In this document: piece by piece, positions 42,067 to 53,130 of the stretch
Numbering within the stretch: position 1 is the stretch's first letter
Layout: each line of letters starts with the position of its first letter
NCBI RefSeq assembly: GCF_902806685.2
Contig: NC_048552.1
Coordinates: 12,799,662-12,863,661 of the forward strand
Length of the DNA: 64,000 nt
Reading direction: 5' to 3'
DNA from: Maniola hyperantus
Taxonomy: Eukaryota; Arthropoda; Insecta; Lepidoptera; Nymphalidae
Program-made: the position numbers and the translations under genes
The notes under the pieces: generated by a model
What the model saw: the letters and a program-made list of their open reading frames with translations, nothing else
What the model was told of the DNA's origin: nothing
The model's database searches: none

Positions 42067-43235
42067 ACAGGGTGTAACTAGAACACTAGCAACAACAGAG
42101 TCAGGTGACTAATGATAAGATACCACAGAAAAGTTCACAATATATCGCAAATAAAAATCTGACTGATTCTAGAGGTCAAAAAACGTTGCATAAGTAGGCT
42201 CTGAGTACAAAGCTATACATTAAGTCATATGGCCCGTAGTCGGGATAAAACACACCAGGGTAAACAGCTAGGTATGGCATTCGTCAAAGTGCAATTTTAT
42301 GTAAAGTTGGCTTAATGAGAGTCGCGCTCATGCCCACTTAATTAGGCTAAACCCGTTTCTGTGTCGGCTTGACCTAAAACCTGACTTTATCTAGATTTTT
42401 CTCTTAATCCCGGCTAAGAATGAAAAATGAGAGCGAATTATCCACAGTGGAACTTTAAGCGTTCTATACATAGGTACTGCAGCTTACGTTGCATAAAATG
42501 CGAGATAAACTACTTTTCCGTGAAAATTCTAAGATTATATTCAAAAAGTTTTTTATGAAATTTCCTGTCGTAGCCCGTAGATATATTTTACACCCCCCCC
42601 CTCCCCCTCGCTCTTGACCGGTTTTATTTTACGAATTATTTATATGGTAGCTTATGACATAATGTCGTAACTATTTTTTATAAGTATCCGTATTTTCACG
42701 GATTCGGATAGGATCGGAGTGCGTGATCGTTGCACTACATAAATAGTTTCTCTAATCTGTGACTTCGTAGGTACTACTAACCGCTGGCAGACAGACGGAC
42801 AGGCGGATAGCAGTATTCACGGAAGTAACAGCAAATCAGTGATATAATGTACATTGAAGTCTTTGCAGCAAACAAATTTTTATGGTGGCTAATAAATCAA
42901 GCCCTGTCAATAACTGCCAGTTTTTCGCTCGACCACGTGTAAAACGTATTTATTTTCGCAACTTTACGTCCACAAGACGTAGGAAGACGCAAACACATAA
43001 CATTTAGCTCACGGCGACCTTCGTGCTGTCGTCTGGCTAAACACATGAGCTCACCATGCGATGCGACTGGCGAAAATATAGGCTGCATAATTATTTGGGT
43101 TCCATAATGCCAGTAAGAAAACCTTTTAGTAAAAAATCCATAATGCCAGTAGGAGTACCAGTAAAAATTTGAGTCAGTAGGGACTGCGCCTGTCGAAAGA
43201 AGTGAAACTTTAAACTATGAAATAAGTAACAGTAA
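42067..43235. other. Mostly unidentified, 1.2 kb
   Basis: Begins TATACAGGGTGTAACTAGAA, a common kind of insect transposon end, but no matching end was found. An R-type scrap (GCAGACAGACGGACAG) lies near 42787 and a C-rich run near 42593. Confidence 0.35.
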
Positions 43236-43790
43236 GTTTTTTGGATCAAGCTCAGGTCAGGTCGTGCATGGAGTACTGCAGTCACCTCTTCGATGGCTCC
43301 GCTAAGTACCAACTAGCGGCTCTGGATGCTGTTGATCGTCGAGCTAGGAGACTCATAGGCGAAGACTCCCCTTTACTGGCGAAACTACTAAGTCTCGATC
43401 ACCGCCGCAAGGTCGCCGGCTTATCAGTGTTTTATAGGATATATTTCGGAGAGTGTACTCAGGAACTTTTCGATCTTGTCCCCCCCTTCACCTCTTTTAC
43501 CACCGAACCGCAAGACGTCGGGCGAGTTTCCATCCTTATGTCGTCGACATCCCATCTACACGCACGAAACGTTTTGCGTCATCATTCCTCATACGCATGG
43601 CTAAGGTTTGGAATACTCTTCCGCGATATGTGTTTCCTACCAATTACAACCCGGGTATCTTTAAAACAAGAGTGAATAGGCATCTTCTAGGTAAACGCGT
43701 CCCATCTTAGGCCACATCATCACTTCCCATCAGGTGTGATTGTGGTCAAGCGTACACCTATAATAAATAAAAATAAAAAATAAAAAATTC
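43236..43790 (+). mobile_element. Jockey-like LINE, RT C-terminus, frameshifted
   Basis: Frame 1 reads SCMEYCSHLFDGSAKYQLAA to ELFDLVPP; near 43480-43500 a 1-nt change in a C-rich run shifts it to the frame ending TRVNRHLLGKRVPS at about 43708. The 3'-UTR ends in A-rich ATAAATAAAAATAAAAA. Sister of the copy at 32175. Confidence 0.82.
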
Positions 43791-43877
43791 AATTTGGAAT
43801 TTGTTAATTAAAACAATTGATATTAGTATAGTTTTTACATAATATCGGCAATCCGACTACTATTATGTTATGTATTA

Positions 43878-43942
43878 CTAGCTTATGCTCGCGACTTCGT
43901 CCGCGTGAACTACACAAATTTTAAGCCCCTATTTAACCCCGT
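43878..43942 (-). mobile_element. HelC 3' fragment
   Basis: CTAG and hairpin to CCCCTATTTAACCCCGTTCG, then abrupt change to SINE-2. Confidence 0.78.
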
Positions 43943-44010
43943 TCGCTCAACCCATCGCTGTCTTACTAAGAGCACGGGTCTCCTCTAAGAGTGAGAAAAG
44001 GGTTTAATAT
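43943..44010 (-). mobile_element. SINE-2 3' fragment
   Basis: CTCAACCCATCGCTGTCTTA and GGGTCTCCTCTAAGAGTGAG. Confidence 0.6.
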
Positions 44011-44253
44011 AAAAATTATGCAAAATAATAAATAATTGTAAGTGTTGGCTTACAGTAAGAGGATTATAAATATGCAAAACCATAATATTAAAAAATGACA
44101 TCACGGTTTTTGAGGATTTTATAGTGAAACAATAAATATATAAACGACCTTCACAGCGTGTGTCATCTCGGTAAACAATGACACTATCATATTGTAAATC
44201 TGCATAATAATCGGCGTACTAGGTATTTGAAATTTTATGATATTTGACCTGTA

Positions 44254-44700
44254 TCTATATATATAAAATTCAAAGTCCTGACTGACTGACTGACTGACAT
44301 ATATATCAACGCACAGCCTAAACCGCTGGTCCTAAACACATGAAATTTGGAGGGTCTATTCTTTGTAAAGAGTAGGTATCCACTAAGAAAGAATTTTTCG
44401 AAATTCCACCCCTAAGTGGGTTAAATGGGGGATGGAAGTTTGTATGAAAGTCCATCATTTTTCAAGTTATTTGCATGAAAATTGGTATTTGGGTTCTCGG
44501 TCACAAATGAAGAAATACGAGTTTCAGGATTTTTGGGAAATTTGCCCATAAGGGTGGTAAAATAGGGGATGAAAGTTTGTATGGGAAAATTTTAATTATT
44601 GATATTATTAACTTGAAATTTGGAAAGTAGGTTTTTTCTTGAGGTTAGGTGTCAGCTAAGAAACGACTATGAGAAAATCTCCCCCTAAAGGGATGAAATG
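44254..44700 (+). mobile_element. HelD, 3' end lost
   Basis: TCTATATATATAAAATTCAA start, GACT repeats, ACCGCTGGTCCTAAACACAT, three similar middle blocks (GGGGGATGGAAGTTTGTATG). No hairpin or CTAG before unrelated sequence. Confidence 0.8.
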
Positions 44701-45032
44701 GGGGTTGGAAGGTTATATGTGTTATTCAGTGCTGTTCAGAGTGCGCGTCCTGATGTTTTTTTTTTCTAAAAAAAAATTTAGGCGGGTTGGTCAGCGCAGG
44801 GCTGTAGGCTATTTCGCACCAGTGACGCTGCTGCCCGTCTCTGGTCTGTATTATTTAAAGCCAAGCCATATGGAATGGTTATCCCGCCAATCTTCGGTCG
44901 TCATATCCTCGTCCGCTGATTCGCAGGGGGCACCACGTGCAGGTGAGGTTTACATTTGGGGTGCTAAGATGTTAGCGCACCTCCTTACCCCCCTATCCAT
45001 ATTATGAGGATTTTGCTACTCCCAAACGAAAA
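44701..45032. other. Unidentified segment inside a repeat
   Basis: GC-richer; lies between the HelD body and a Rep-P end, with no partner in the window. It could be cargo of one of these elements or a separate insertion. Confidence 0.3.
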
Positions 45033-45085
45033 AAAAAAACGGGCCGAATTGAGAACCACTTCCTTTTTGTAAGTCGGTTAAAAAG
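45033..45085 (-). repeat. Rep-P end
   Basis: Complement of AACCGACTT...AGGAGGTTCTCAATTCG, shared with 52377-52434. Confidence 0.6.
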
Positions 45086-45430
45086 AATTCTAACGGTACC
45101 ACACAGAGTGTTAAAAACCGTGGAATAAAGAAATGCACCCCAAGAACGTTACACTCCTTTTTCTGGGCAGTTGTACTTATAATGAAAAAGTCTAAGTATT
45201 TTCTTTTATTTTCTTGAATAAAACTAGAATTTTTCTCAAGACAATTTTTGAGTCTTATCTCAAGTCTGTCATGTTTTGCATAATAATATCATGGAGGAAA
45301 CCTTGAGTGCATCTGGCTCATAAATATTGTGACTCATAAAAATTTGTTGATTAAACTCACGAGCGAAAAGCGTATAATAGTATTTATAAGCGAAAAGCGT
45401 ATTCTGACTTCTGTGACATACGTTTTCCTA
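45086..45430. other. No feature recognised
   Basis: A GCGAAAAGCGTAT word occurs twice (45364, 45392); otherwise unassigned. Confidence 0.4.
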
Positions 45431-45506
45431 CAGATATAAAAAAGGAAAAGGTAACTGACTGACTGATTAATCAGCGCACAGCTCAAGCCACTAAACTGAT
45501 TGAAAC
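45431..45506 (+). mobile_element. HelC 5' fragment
   Basis: AGATATAAAAAAGGAAAAGG, three GACT units and CGCACAGCTCAAGCCACTAA. Confidence 0.7.
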
Positions 45507-46183
45507 CAACACTAAGCCACAACAAGGTTAAGAGCGCCGTACAGTGTCGTAACTTGTAATTGACGGTGTACATACAGTATGACTTCTGATCGTTAAGTTT
45601 TACTTTTACCTAGGTATCTAAAGATTATTGTATTAGAGGCAAAAATCGTCTGTGACCTGCGTCCATTGCTTATTCGACATCCATAAAATTATCGACGTAA
45701 AGTGATGTAAGTGTAGATTTTTGCACACTTCACAAGTGCAGACAAATTGACTGCTTCGCAGAAACTCGATAGGAACCAGCACAAAATCACACCGAAATTA
45801 ATAGCGCCGTACAGTGTTGTAACTTGTAAGTGACGGTTTACAGTATGACCTAACTGATTTGTAGTTTTACTTTTACCTAAGTATAATACGCGACAAGTCG
45901 AGATGTAGCCGAGATGGAAGGAGGATGTCAATCGGGGAGGAAACGCCCCGCCTCATACCCCGATAGTCATTTCAACCTGTCGCGGACTATACCTACAGGT
46001 TATTGCATTAGACTAATAGGCGAATTACCTGTGACTTGCATCCATTGCTGATTTCACATCCATAAAAATTCCGACGTAAAATGATGTAAGTGTAGATTTT
46101 TGCACACTTCACAAGTGCAGACAAATTGACGGTTTCGCAGAAACTCGATTGAAACCGACACTAAATAAATATGAGGTTAAGTG
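45498..46183 (+). repeat. Tandem duplication, ~270-nt unit
   Basis: Unit 1 45498-45767, unit 2 45768-46147, start of a third at 46148. Shared landmarks: GCGCCGTACAGTGTCGTAAC and GTGTAGATTTTTGCACACTT. Unit 2 is longer by the MITE at 45883-45990. Confidence 0.85.
45883..45990. mobile_element. MITE inside the second duplicate
   Basis: Ends ATACGCGACAAGTCGAGATG and complement ATAGTCCGCGACAGGTTGAA; unit 1 lacks it. TATA flanks both sides. A one-sided relative is at 49199. Confidence 0.75.
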
Positions 46184-46426
46184 TTTCAGTTATATAAATA
46201 TGTAATATTCATTTTGCGGTAGGTCGAATCGTTCTACTGTAGTGACAATCGGTTTATGCATTCAATTAAAAAAACTTGTTCGTGGTTGGAATTCATATTG
46301 GAATTGAAAAAAATGATTTTTTGTTGTTCGAATAGTTTGTAGGCTTCGACCGTGTATTTTTTGGTAGACAGTAGTCGAACAGGATTGGCTCATCAAGAGA
46401 CTTTTTAATTACGATTGATTTGTTAA

Positions 46427-46652
46427 TCCATACTTCCATACTAATATTATAAATGTGAAAGTGTGTCTGTCTGTCTGTCTGTCTGCTAGCTTTTCACGGG
46501 TCAACAGTTTAACCGATTTTGATGAAAGGTACAGAGTTAGCTTACATTCCGGGAAAGGACATAGGCTACTTTTTATCCCGGAAAATCATTGAGTTTCCAC
46601 GGGATTTTTAAAAACCTAAATCCACGCGAACGAAGTCGCGGGGATCAGCTAG
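46427..46652 (+). mobile_element. HelA, full length
   Basis: TCCATACTTCCATACTAAT to GGGATCAGCTAG, flanked by A46426 and T46653. GTCT array of four units; hairpin CGCGAACGAAGTCGCG. Confidence 0.88.
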
Positions 46653-46679
46653 TTTATTCATCACTGGATGATGCCTGCG

Positions 46680-46855
46680 ATGAAAGCCGGCCATTTTTCA
46701 AGTTATTTCCATGAAAATTGATATTTGGGTTTTCGGTTACAAAATAAAAAGTACGTACTTAAGTAGGTAGATATCTATTTCTGGATTTTTGAAAATTCTA
46801 CCCCCACGCCGATTTTCTAAATTCCACCCGAGCGAAGCCGGGGCGGGTCAGCTAG
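46680..46855 (+). mobile_element. HelD 3' half
   Basis: Begins at TTTTTCAAGTTATTTCCATG; hairpin CCCGAGCGAAGCCGGGG and CTAG. A reverse HelA end (GATGATGCCTGCGA) is fused at its left. Confidence 0.78.
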
Positions 46856-47064
46856 TTTTAGCATAAATTCTCAGTCCCGGTAATAAAATAGAGTCTGTTT
46901 AATATTCTGAGCCTTCGACAGGCTATATTATTTATAGGCCCTAAGCCCCACTGAGCCCAGATTTAATGGGCCATCGTAAATCTGGATCTGAATTAGCTAA
47001 ATGGCTTCAAAACGCAAAGTAGATGAGCTGTATATGACGGCCATTATTGATTAGGGTCTTCCCC

Positions 47065-47288
47065 ATCGATATAAATGACAAGATATGCCCAAGCGAACAA
47101 AATTTTTCACGGTTTTGGAACCACATAAATCAGCGCCATTTCTTAGATACTAATGAATGACCCGTTTGAAATCCAGACGTCACTGAGGTTGCATTAGTGC
47201 TAAAGCACCACTGAGTCGGTGCCATTTTGTTTGTTCAATAGCCCTGTCCATACGAAGTAATATGTATTTAAGTCAATGGTCTTCGCAC
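47065..47288 (-). repeat. Rep-K, uninterrupted copy
   Basis: TCGATATAAATGACAAGATA to AAGTCAATGGTC; inverted match to 19838-20004 plus 20350-20385. Confidence 0.68.
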
Positions 47289-47337
47289 GTTTCCCTTAGA
47301 GTGGACCATTTCACAGGTAGCATGTGAAGAATCGTAA

Positions 47338-47655
47338 GCTGTGATAGCCTAGTGGCCTAGTTAGGATGTCCCCCTTTTAATCGGAGGTCGGGGGTTCGGT
47401 CCCGGGCACGCACTAACCTTTCGGAGTTATGTGCGTTTTAATTAATTAAATATCACATGCTTTAACGGTGAAGGAAAACATCGTGAGGAAACCGGCATGC
47501 CTGAGAGTTCTCCATAATGTTCTCAAAGGTGTGTGAAGTCTAACAATCCGCACATGGACAGCGTGGTAGACTATGGCCAAAACCCTTCTCACTCTGAGAG
47601 GAAACCCGTGCTCTGTGGTGAGCCGGTGATGGTTGATCATGATGATGATGATGAA
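47338..47655 (+). mobile_element. SINE-2, full length
   Basis: Box A TAGCCTAGTGG, box B GGTTCGGTCCC, CACGCACTAACCTTTCGGAG, GAAGGAAAACATCGTGAGGA, and a final ATGATGATGATGATGA. The head has a small insertion (GGCCTAGTTAGG). Confidence 0.88.
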
Positions 47656-48156
47656 GTAGTGAACTGTAAGTGCGAATTTTGAAGAGACACTTTCTGTGAA
47701 AAATTGCCTGTGAAAGAAAATAAGAATTTTACTACATGAAAATGATTTAAAATTAGCAATCATGCCCATCACAAGTTTGTGTCATTCGTAATGGCCCAGA
47801 TAATGGGCTGTTTTATGTCAGGCACGTCCCAAATGGGCCATCTGGGCCTTGTTTATGAGCCCTGTGGATCCGTGACCTAAGGGACGGTTAATATCCTATG
47901 TTGGCACTTGGCTTATCATTCAGGATTTGGGTCGCCGTAAACCTTTAACCACTAATGCGACGGATCAACCCTCATTTTTTGTGCAAATTCTACCAAAGTT
48001 TGAGTTGCCTCTCGCCAGTTAATACCACCAGATACACAGGGACAGTAAAATTATATGTCGCTTCGACGCAATACATAGCCAACCAGGAACCGTAATTTTA
48101 CTATTATCATACAATACGCTCGTAGGTACAACGTGCAGCATGCGATATAGTAAATG
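47656..48156. other. No feature recognised
   Basis: No repeat partner or supported frame. Confidence 0.4.
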
Positions 48157-48302
48157 CTAGATGATGCTCGAGACTTTGTCCGCGTGGATTTAGGTTTATA
48201 AAAATCTCATGGGAACTTTTGACTTTCCAGGACAAAAAGCTTAATCCGTAGTAGGCCGTCCCCGGGATGCAAGATATCTTAGTACCAAATTTCGTAAAAA
48301 CA
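48157..48302 (-). mobile_element. HelA, diverged
   Basis: CTAG, changed hairpin (CGAGACTTTGTCCGCGTGG), CCCCGGGATGCAAGATATCT; 5' part lost. Confidence 0.78.
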
Positions 48303-49198
48303 TTCAAACACATGATTCTTTAAAATCCCGTGGCATCACTACAATTTAAGAATACAATTCCTTACAGCATCAGGGCTGAGGAGTTGGGTCCTTGAGTTTA
48401 AAAAGTCTTTACTTGTTAGGTACCTCAATATCAATTATTTGTAACCGAAAGTTTCTAAATCCCAGCAGTACAGGGCTTACTATGAATTAATATAATATTG
48501 TTATACAATTTGGATAAATAAAGATTATTCTTACTAAATTCAAATTGATCACTTGATCAGTTAGATTGGCAGAATCGTCTGGTGTTAAGGTCCCGGTCCT
48601 AAAGAATGATCACGTAAGTTTATGCTCTAAACAGATAATAATAAAAGATTTGCGTTTCAATTTAAGATAAGACGCAATCTCGACAATATTTTGAGTTTAC
48701 GAAAATTGTGTTTGCAAATATTTCCTGATTATCTAGCCTTAGAAGTTTTTTGCTTAGTCGTTATTTCGAAGTTATTATGATTACGTCTTCTTTTGGTGAT
48801 TTGGAAAGTACTTATGTTGTCTTAACTCTTAATCCATTGTTTAACTTAAAATTTGTATTGTAGCGTATTTCGTAAACGTCATTTTCATCATCTACCACTC
48901 TTCCGAAATTCCACAGCGCAATCCTCATCTTATATACTTTACTTATAGTGATAGATAAATCCACAAATATATGAGACACAACAAAGGATAGAATTTTCCA
49001 GACATTTCTAAATTGGCAGGACGTAGCGTCGCCGTCTCGCCTATCGATTTCCCAGCGAAGACAAGCTCGGCTTGCCAAATATGCCAAATAGCTATTTGCA
49101 CTTATTTACTCTCGAAAGTTGGAAATTCTTGGAATAAGACTGCAGTGTTGCATAACAGACGAGCGGAATCCCTTTGTGAAATATCCTGACTACAATGG
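48303..49198. other. No feature recognised
   Basis: About 0.9 kb without repeats that I recognise. A minus-strand frame at 48812-49087 has no known motif. Confidence 0.4.
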
Positions 49199-49420
49199 AA
49201 TACGCGACAGGTCGAGATGGCACCCGTACAGGCACCAGCGCTCGCCAGCAAATTGTTCATAGAATGTCTATTTCTATTTCCCATATAACAATAAATGATA
49301 CAAACTACAAAATGGCCACTATGAAAATGACAAAAAAATTAAACTGTTATTTCTTATACGATGGTACGGAAGTCTTCGTGTGCGAGTCCCACTCACACTT
49401 GGCTGTTTTTTTCTATAATA
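49199..49420 (-). mobile_element. MITE end followed by R2 fragment
   Basis: 49199-49225 (ATACGCGACAGGTCGAGATG) matches the MITE at 45883. From about 49310 the complement of an R2 head follows (AAATGGCCACTATG to CACTCACACTTGGCTG). Confidence 0.6.
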
Positions 49421-50138
49421 TTATGTAGTATAACGCAAATACGGTATTTGACAGCTAGTCAAGAGTAACTTTTTATCAAACGTCAAAACACGCGCTTAGT
49501 AAGTATGCGAGATTCTATGGCATACCGGTGTGTGACGTCACAATCATTTGATGTTCTTTTTTTAGTTTAATCGATAATTTAAAATGGTTAGTACACTTAA
49601 AACCAACAAAGGACGTGGATTTACGTATTTTGGAAGACCCTCTATTTAATAATCACTGAGAAATAATTTATTTTTGATGTAGTCAAATACCTACCCAATT
49701 GCTATTGCGCTGGAACCATGTCTCATTAACAATGAAATGACGTCAGTTGACGTATATTTAATTAAAAGTAATAATACTATTAGCTCGAAACTTCAGTCTA
49801 GTGCGGACGTCACTAAAATGACGGCCACGCGCATTAGCAATTTGTGGGTCGTATAATAGAGAAACGAAATCAAAGATTGAGTTTCTAAACGGTATAGCCT
49901 AAAGTCATCCTAAAGATATAAATAAATCACACCCTCCACAATTGTGTCTACGAAATCTTTGCCAATAAAGAAAATATTATTTAACTTCAGGCTCAAAAGG
50001 AAATGGAAAAGCAAGTTTTGGCTTCGGGGATAGTAATATAATATTTCTATCAATTGAGTAAATAGACTGGTCAGTCTCGATATTTGAGTCCAGTCCTATT
50101 TTCGAATTGTTTTTCTATCCCTAATATTCCTGACATAA
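49421..50138. other. No feature recognised
   Basis: Unassigned; GTGTGACGTCACAAT near 49530 is a CRE-like palindrome (TGACGTCA), possibly chance. Confidence 0.4.
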
Positions 50139-50320
50139 TCCTCAATAGCTCAACCGGTAAAGGAGTGTGCTGAAAACCGAAAAAGGTCGACGGTTCAAAC
50201 CCCGCCCGTTGCACTATTGTCGTCCCTACTCCTAGCACAAGCTTGACGCTTAGTTGGAGAGGAAAGGGGAATATTAGTTGTTTAACATGGCTAATATTCT
50301 TTTAAATGAAAAAAAATCTA
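50139..50320 (+). mobile_element. SINE-1, full length
   Basis: CTCAATAGCTCAACCGGTAA, an A-rich insertion in the anticodon arm, box B GGTTCAAACCCC, body to AACATGGCTAATATTC and an A tail. Confidence 0.88.
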
Positions 50321-50516
50321 TACTTTATGAGAGCTTTATCCATACCAACTGTTAGGTGGGATTTGTTGATAGTCTATGTGTGGTCTAGCACCCTCTGACT
50401 CTCTGGTAACGCGTAGAAAGATGAAATAGTCGATGGTACTCGATTGTAAATTAATAATTAGGTAAACAGTTCAATAAAAGTTTATTAAAATGGTTTTAAA
50501 TTTAATACTACTTAAC

Positions 50517-50838
50517 ATTATTATACTTAAATGCAAAAGTGTGTCTGTCTGTCTGTTACATTTTGTCCCGGAAAATCAGACAGTTTCCATGGGATTTTTA
50601 GAAAATCGGTCAAGTGCTAGTCAAGACACGAAGGGTCCCATACAAGAAGTGACACCTTTTATTTTTTTTAATTTTCTTGGCGGCCATTTTGATTTTTTAT
50701 TATTTCTACCTATTACAGCGGAGGCTTAGTAATAGCAGATATCATTAATTATTTAAAATATCTCTGGTAATAGGCAACCTTCGGGTACGGAACCCTAAAA
50801 ACTAAATTCATGCGGACGAAGTCGCGAGCACCATCTAG
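50517..50838 (+). mobile_element. HelA split by R2
   Basis: TTAAATGCAAAAGTGTGTCT and GGGATTTTTAGAAAA, then R2, then CTAAATTCATGCGGACGAAG to CTAG at 50835. The insertion sits in the A run of HelA. Confidence 0.8.
50597..50801 (+). mobile_element. R2 nested in HelA
   Basis: TCGGTCAAGTGCTAGTCAAG, GGCGGCCATTTTGATTTTTT, to GGTACGGAACCCTAAAAA. Confidence 0.78.
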
Positions 50839-51644
50839 TCCTACCTGTTATCGGAAATCTCTCAATTCTTAATCACCACTTTAGTTTATAGCTCTTGTAT
50901 TCTCTCTATTTATATTAAAAAGAGATCTCAAGTAGTTTCTCCGAGATTCAAGCCGAGTGAGCAATTCCTGCGATTTAGATAAACCCTAGACATTGCCGAG
51001 AGCTTTTCTCTATCGATCTGTGTGCTCAGACGTGAGGCGCCACCCAGCCACCGTTTATACGATCTGTCGTAAACTACGAGGACATTTGCTTACATAAGAA
51101 TATTCTGTACTTTGTTCTTTTAAAAATATATGTTAAGAGTTTATAAAGTATGAAGCGGTTACGTACTATTAAGTGTTTCAGGATTTTTGGAAATTCCACT
51201 TTTTTACCGATTTCAAAAAATTTCACCGTTTATGATCTGATTTTACTATGTCACTATTTGCCATCCATTTCCCAACTTATCTATGACATAATATACAAGA
51301 AACAAGAAACTATCTCAATGGCCAATATATCAAGTATTTGGGAAGCCCCCAATAATTTATGACTCATAGAGTTTTATTAGGGATGCGATAAATCTTGATT
51401 CCTATCGACAAAATGGCGATATCTTTGTCAAATCAGGGAAGGGTACAAAATAATAATGCTGTTAGTTTTTTTTATGATCGCCAGTCGGTATTTCAGCTGA
51501 AAAATTATTATCTAGGTAAATTGTTTGGACTACACAACAAACCCCTTTTTTTCTACTTAGGGGCTAAATTTTTCAAAAACCATGATACAAGTTTTCTATG
51601 TTTATAACAATTAGTGTATAAGTGTATAAGTAAATACACAATTT
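50839..51644. other. Mostly unidentified; old Helitron scraps
   Basis: 51175-51215 (TTTCAGGATTTTTGGAAATT) looks like HelD; 51526-51590 (GGACTACACAACAAACCCC, CTTAGGGGCTAAATTTTTCA) like a diverged HelC. Confidence 0.4.
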
Positions 51645-51907
51645 CTCTAACTTCAAAACTGACTTTCATACAAATTTCAAACCCCTATTTATAAGAAGGG
51701 ATTTTTCAAAATTCGATCCCTAAAGGGGTAACCCTTTAGGGATCGAATTTTGAAAAATCCCTTCTTAGCGGATCTCTAAGTCATAATAGCTATCTATCTG
51801 CATGCCTAATTTCAGCCCGATCCGTCCAGTAGTTTGAACTGTGCGTTGATAGATTAGTCAGTCAGTGAGTCAGTTAGACAGTCACTTCTTCCTTTTATAT
51901 ATTTAGA
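51645..51907 (-). mobile_element. HelC with inverted duplication
   Basis: Normal body from TTAGCGGATCTCTAAGTCAT to CCTTTTATATATTTAGA. The 3' end is lost, replaced by an inverted copy of the adjacent body (51692-51767). Confidence 0.82.
51692..51767. repeat. Perfect 36-bp palindrome in HelC
   Basis: Left arm 51692-51727, spacer GTAA, right arm 51732-51767; all 36 positions pair. The right arm is normal HelC sequence. Confidence 0.96.
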
Positions 51908-51959
51908 TTTTGTCCAGGTTATTTATTAATGTAGGTATAGCCATGCCAAATTACAGCTT

Positions 51960-52032
51960 AGTTGTATACGCGGACGGACAGACGGACATGGCGAAGCAAT
52001 AAGGGTTCCTTGTTGACTACGGAACCCTAAAA
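51960..52032 (+). mobile_element. R-type tail fragment
   Basis: CGGACGGACAGACGGACATG, then GACTACGGAACCCTAAAAC. Confidence 0.6.
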
Positions 52033-52174
52033 CGTGAACTATTCCGACATTACAATAATCCGACACTACCCATATTGTAAATGCGAAAGTGGTTTGTTTG
52101 TTGGTTTGTCCTTCAATCACGTCGCAACGGAGCAACGGATAGACGTGTCTTTTTGCATGGGTATAGGTTAAGAT

Positions 52175-52358
52175 CAGCTGCGCGATTGCGGGAAAATGAC
52201 AGCTACAATGTCACGATCGCAATCAGCTCTGATTGGTTAACGCTCGCTCACTATTGGCTACAATGCATTGTTGCAGCAAGAATCGCACAAATTCAGCCAA
52301 TCAGAACAATTGAGATTGTAATAATGATTGATGCAGGTTTTAGACAATCGCCCTACTG
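52175..52358 (+). mobile_element. M9 nested in HelB
   Basis: CAGCTGCGCGATTGCGGG to AGACAATCGCCCTACT; closely matches the copy at 2138. Confidence 0.8.
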
Positions 52359-52376
52359 GAGAGTGAAATAGGCTAC

Positions 52377-52434
52377 TTTTTAACCGACTTCAAAAAAAGG
52401 AGGAGGTTCTCAATTCGTCGGAATCTTTTTTTTT
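52377..52434 (+). repeat. Rep-P nested in HelB
   Basis: TTTTTAACCGACTTCAAAAA, AGGAGGAGGTTCTCAATTCG and a T run, absent from all other HelB copies here. Confidence 0.72.
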
Positions 52435-52784
52435 TTATCCCAGAAAATCAAAGTTCCCACGGGTGTTTTTAAAACCTAAATCCACGCGTACGAAGTCGCG
52501 GGTATCAGCTAGTTGTAAATATTATCGTAGCGTTAAATGCAAATAAAATTAACTGCGCCAACATAAATTGCAGGTTTTATCTGATAGTAGAACCGACGAG
52601 GATTGAGTCATTTGCTATTTAAAGACTAACAGCATCTTCAATTAAGCAATTAACTGACGTTAAATAGAAGGCTGTTGGCATAATTTTCCTTTTTAAACAA
52701 TGTGTTTGATAAATCATATTCTCTTTAAAATCTAAATTGAATAGTTTAGTGCTGTCAAATTCAATTTTAGGTTAGACCTGTCAT

Positions 52785-53130
52785 TTATTTATTTATATAT
52801 TTATTAAGATACAAGTTAGCCCTTGACTGCAATGTCACCTGATGGTAAGTGACGATGCAGTCTAAGGTGGGAGCGGGCTAACCTGGAAGGAGTATGGCAG
52901 TTTTTATTAAACCCATACACCTTTGGTTTCTACACGGCATCGTACCGGAACGCTAAATCGCTTGGCAGCACGGCTTTGCCGGTAGGGTGGTAACTAGCCA
53001 CGGCCGAGGCCTCCCACCAGACCAGACCAGAAATTTAGAAATTATAAAATTCCAAATCCCTGCCAGGAATCGAACCCGGGACCTCCCTCTAATAAGACCA
53101 CAGCGCTTACCACTGCGCCAGGGAGGTTGT
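52785..53130 (-). mobile_element. SINE-3, full length
   Basis: On the minus strand: head CCTCCCTGGCGCAGTGGTAA, box B GGTTCGATTCC, CTGGTGGGAGGCCTCGGCC, GATGCCGTGTAGAAACC, to an A/T-rich tail. Most complete copy here. Confidence 0.9.

Larger units (their letters stand above)
52059..52512 (+). mobile_element. HelB carrying two insertions
   Basis: TCCGACACTACCCATATTG start; GGGTATAGGTTAAGAT, then M9, then GGAGAGTGAAATAGGCTAC, then Rep-P, then ATCCCAGAAAATCAAAG to CTAG at 52509. Confidence 0.84.

Noticed and set aside
47338..47410. tRNA gene at SINE-2 head
   Set aside because: No cloverleaf with a paired acceptor stem; followed by the SINE-2 body.
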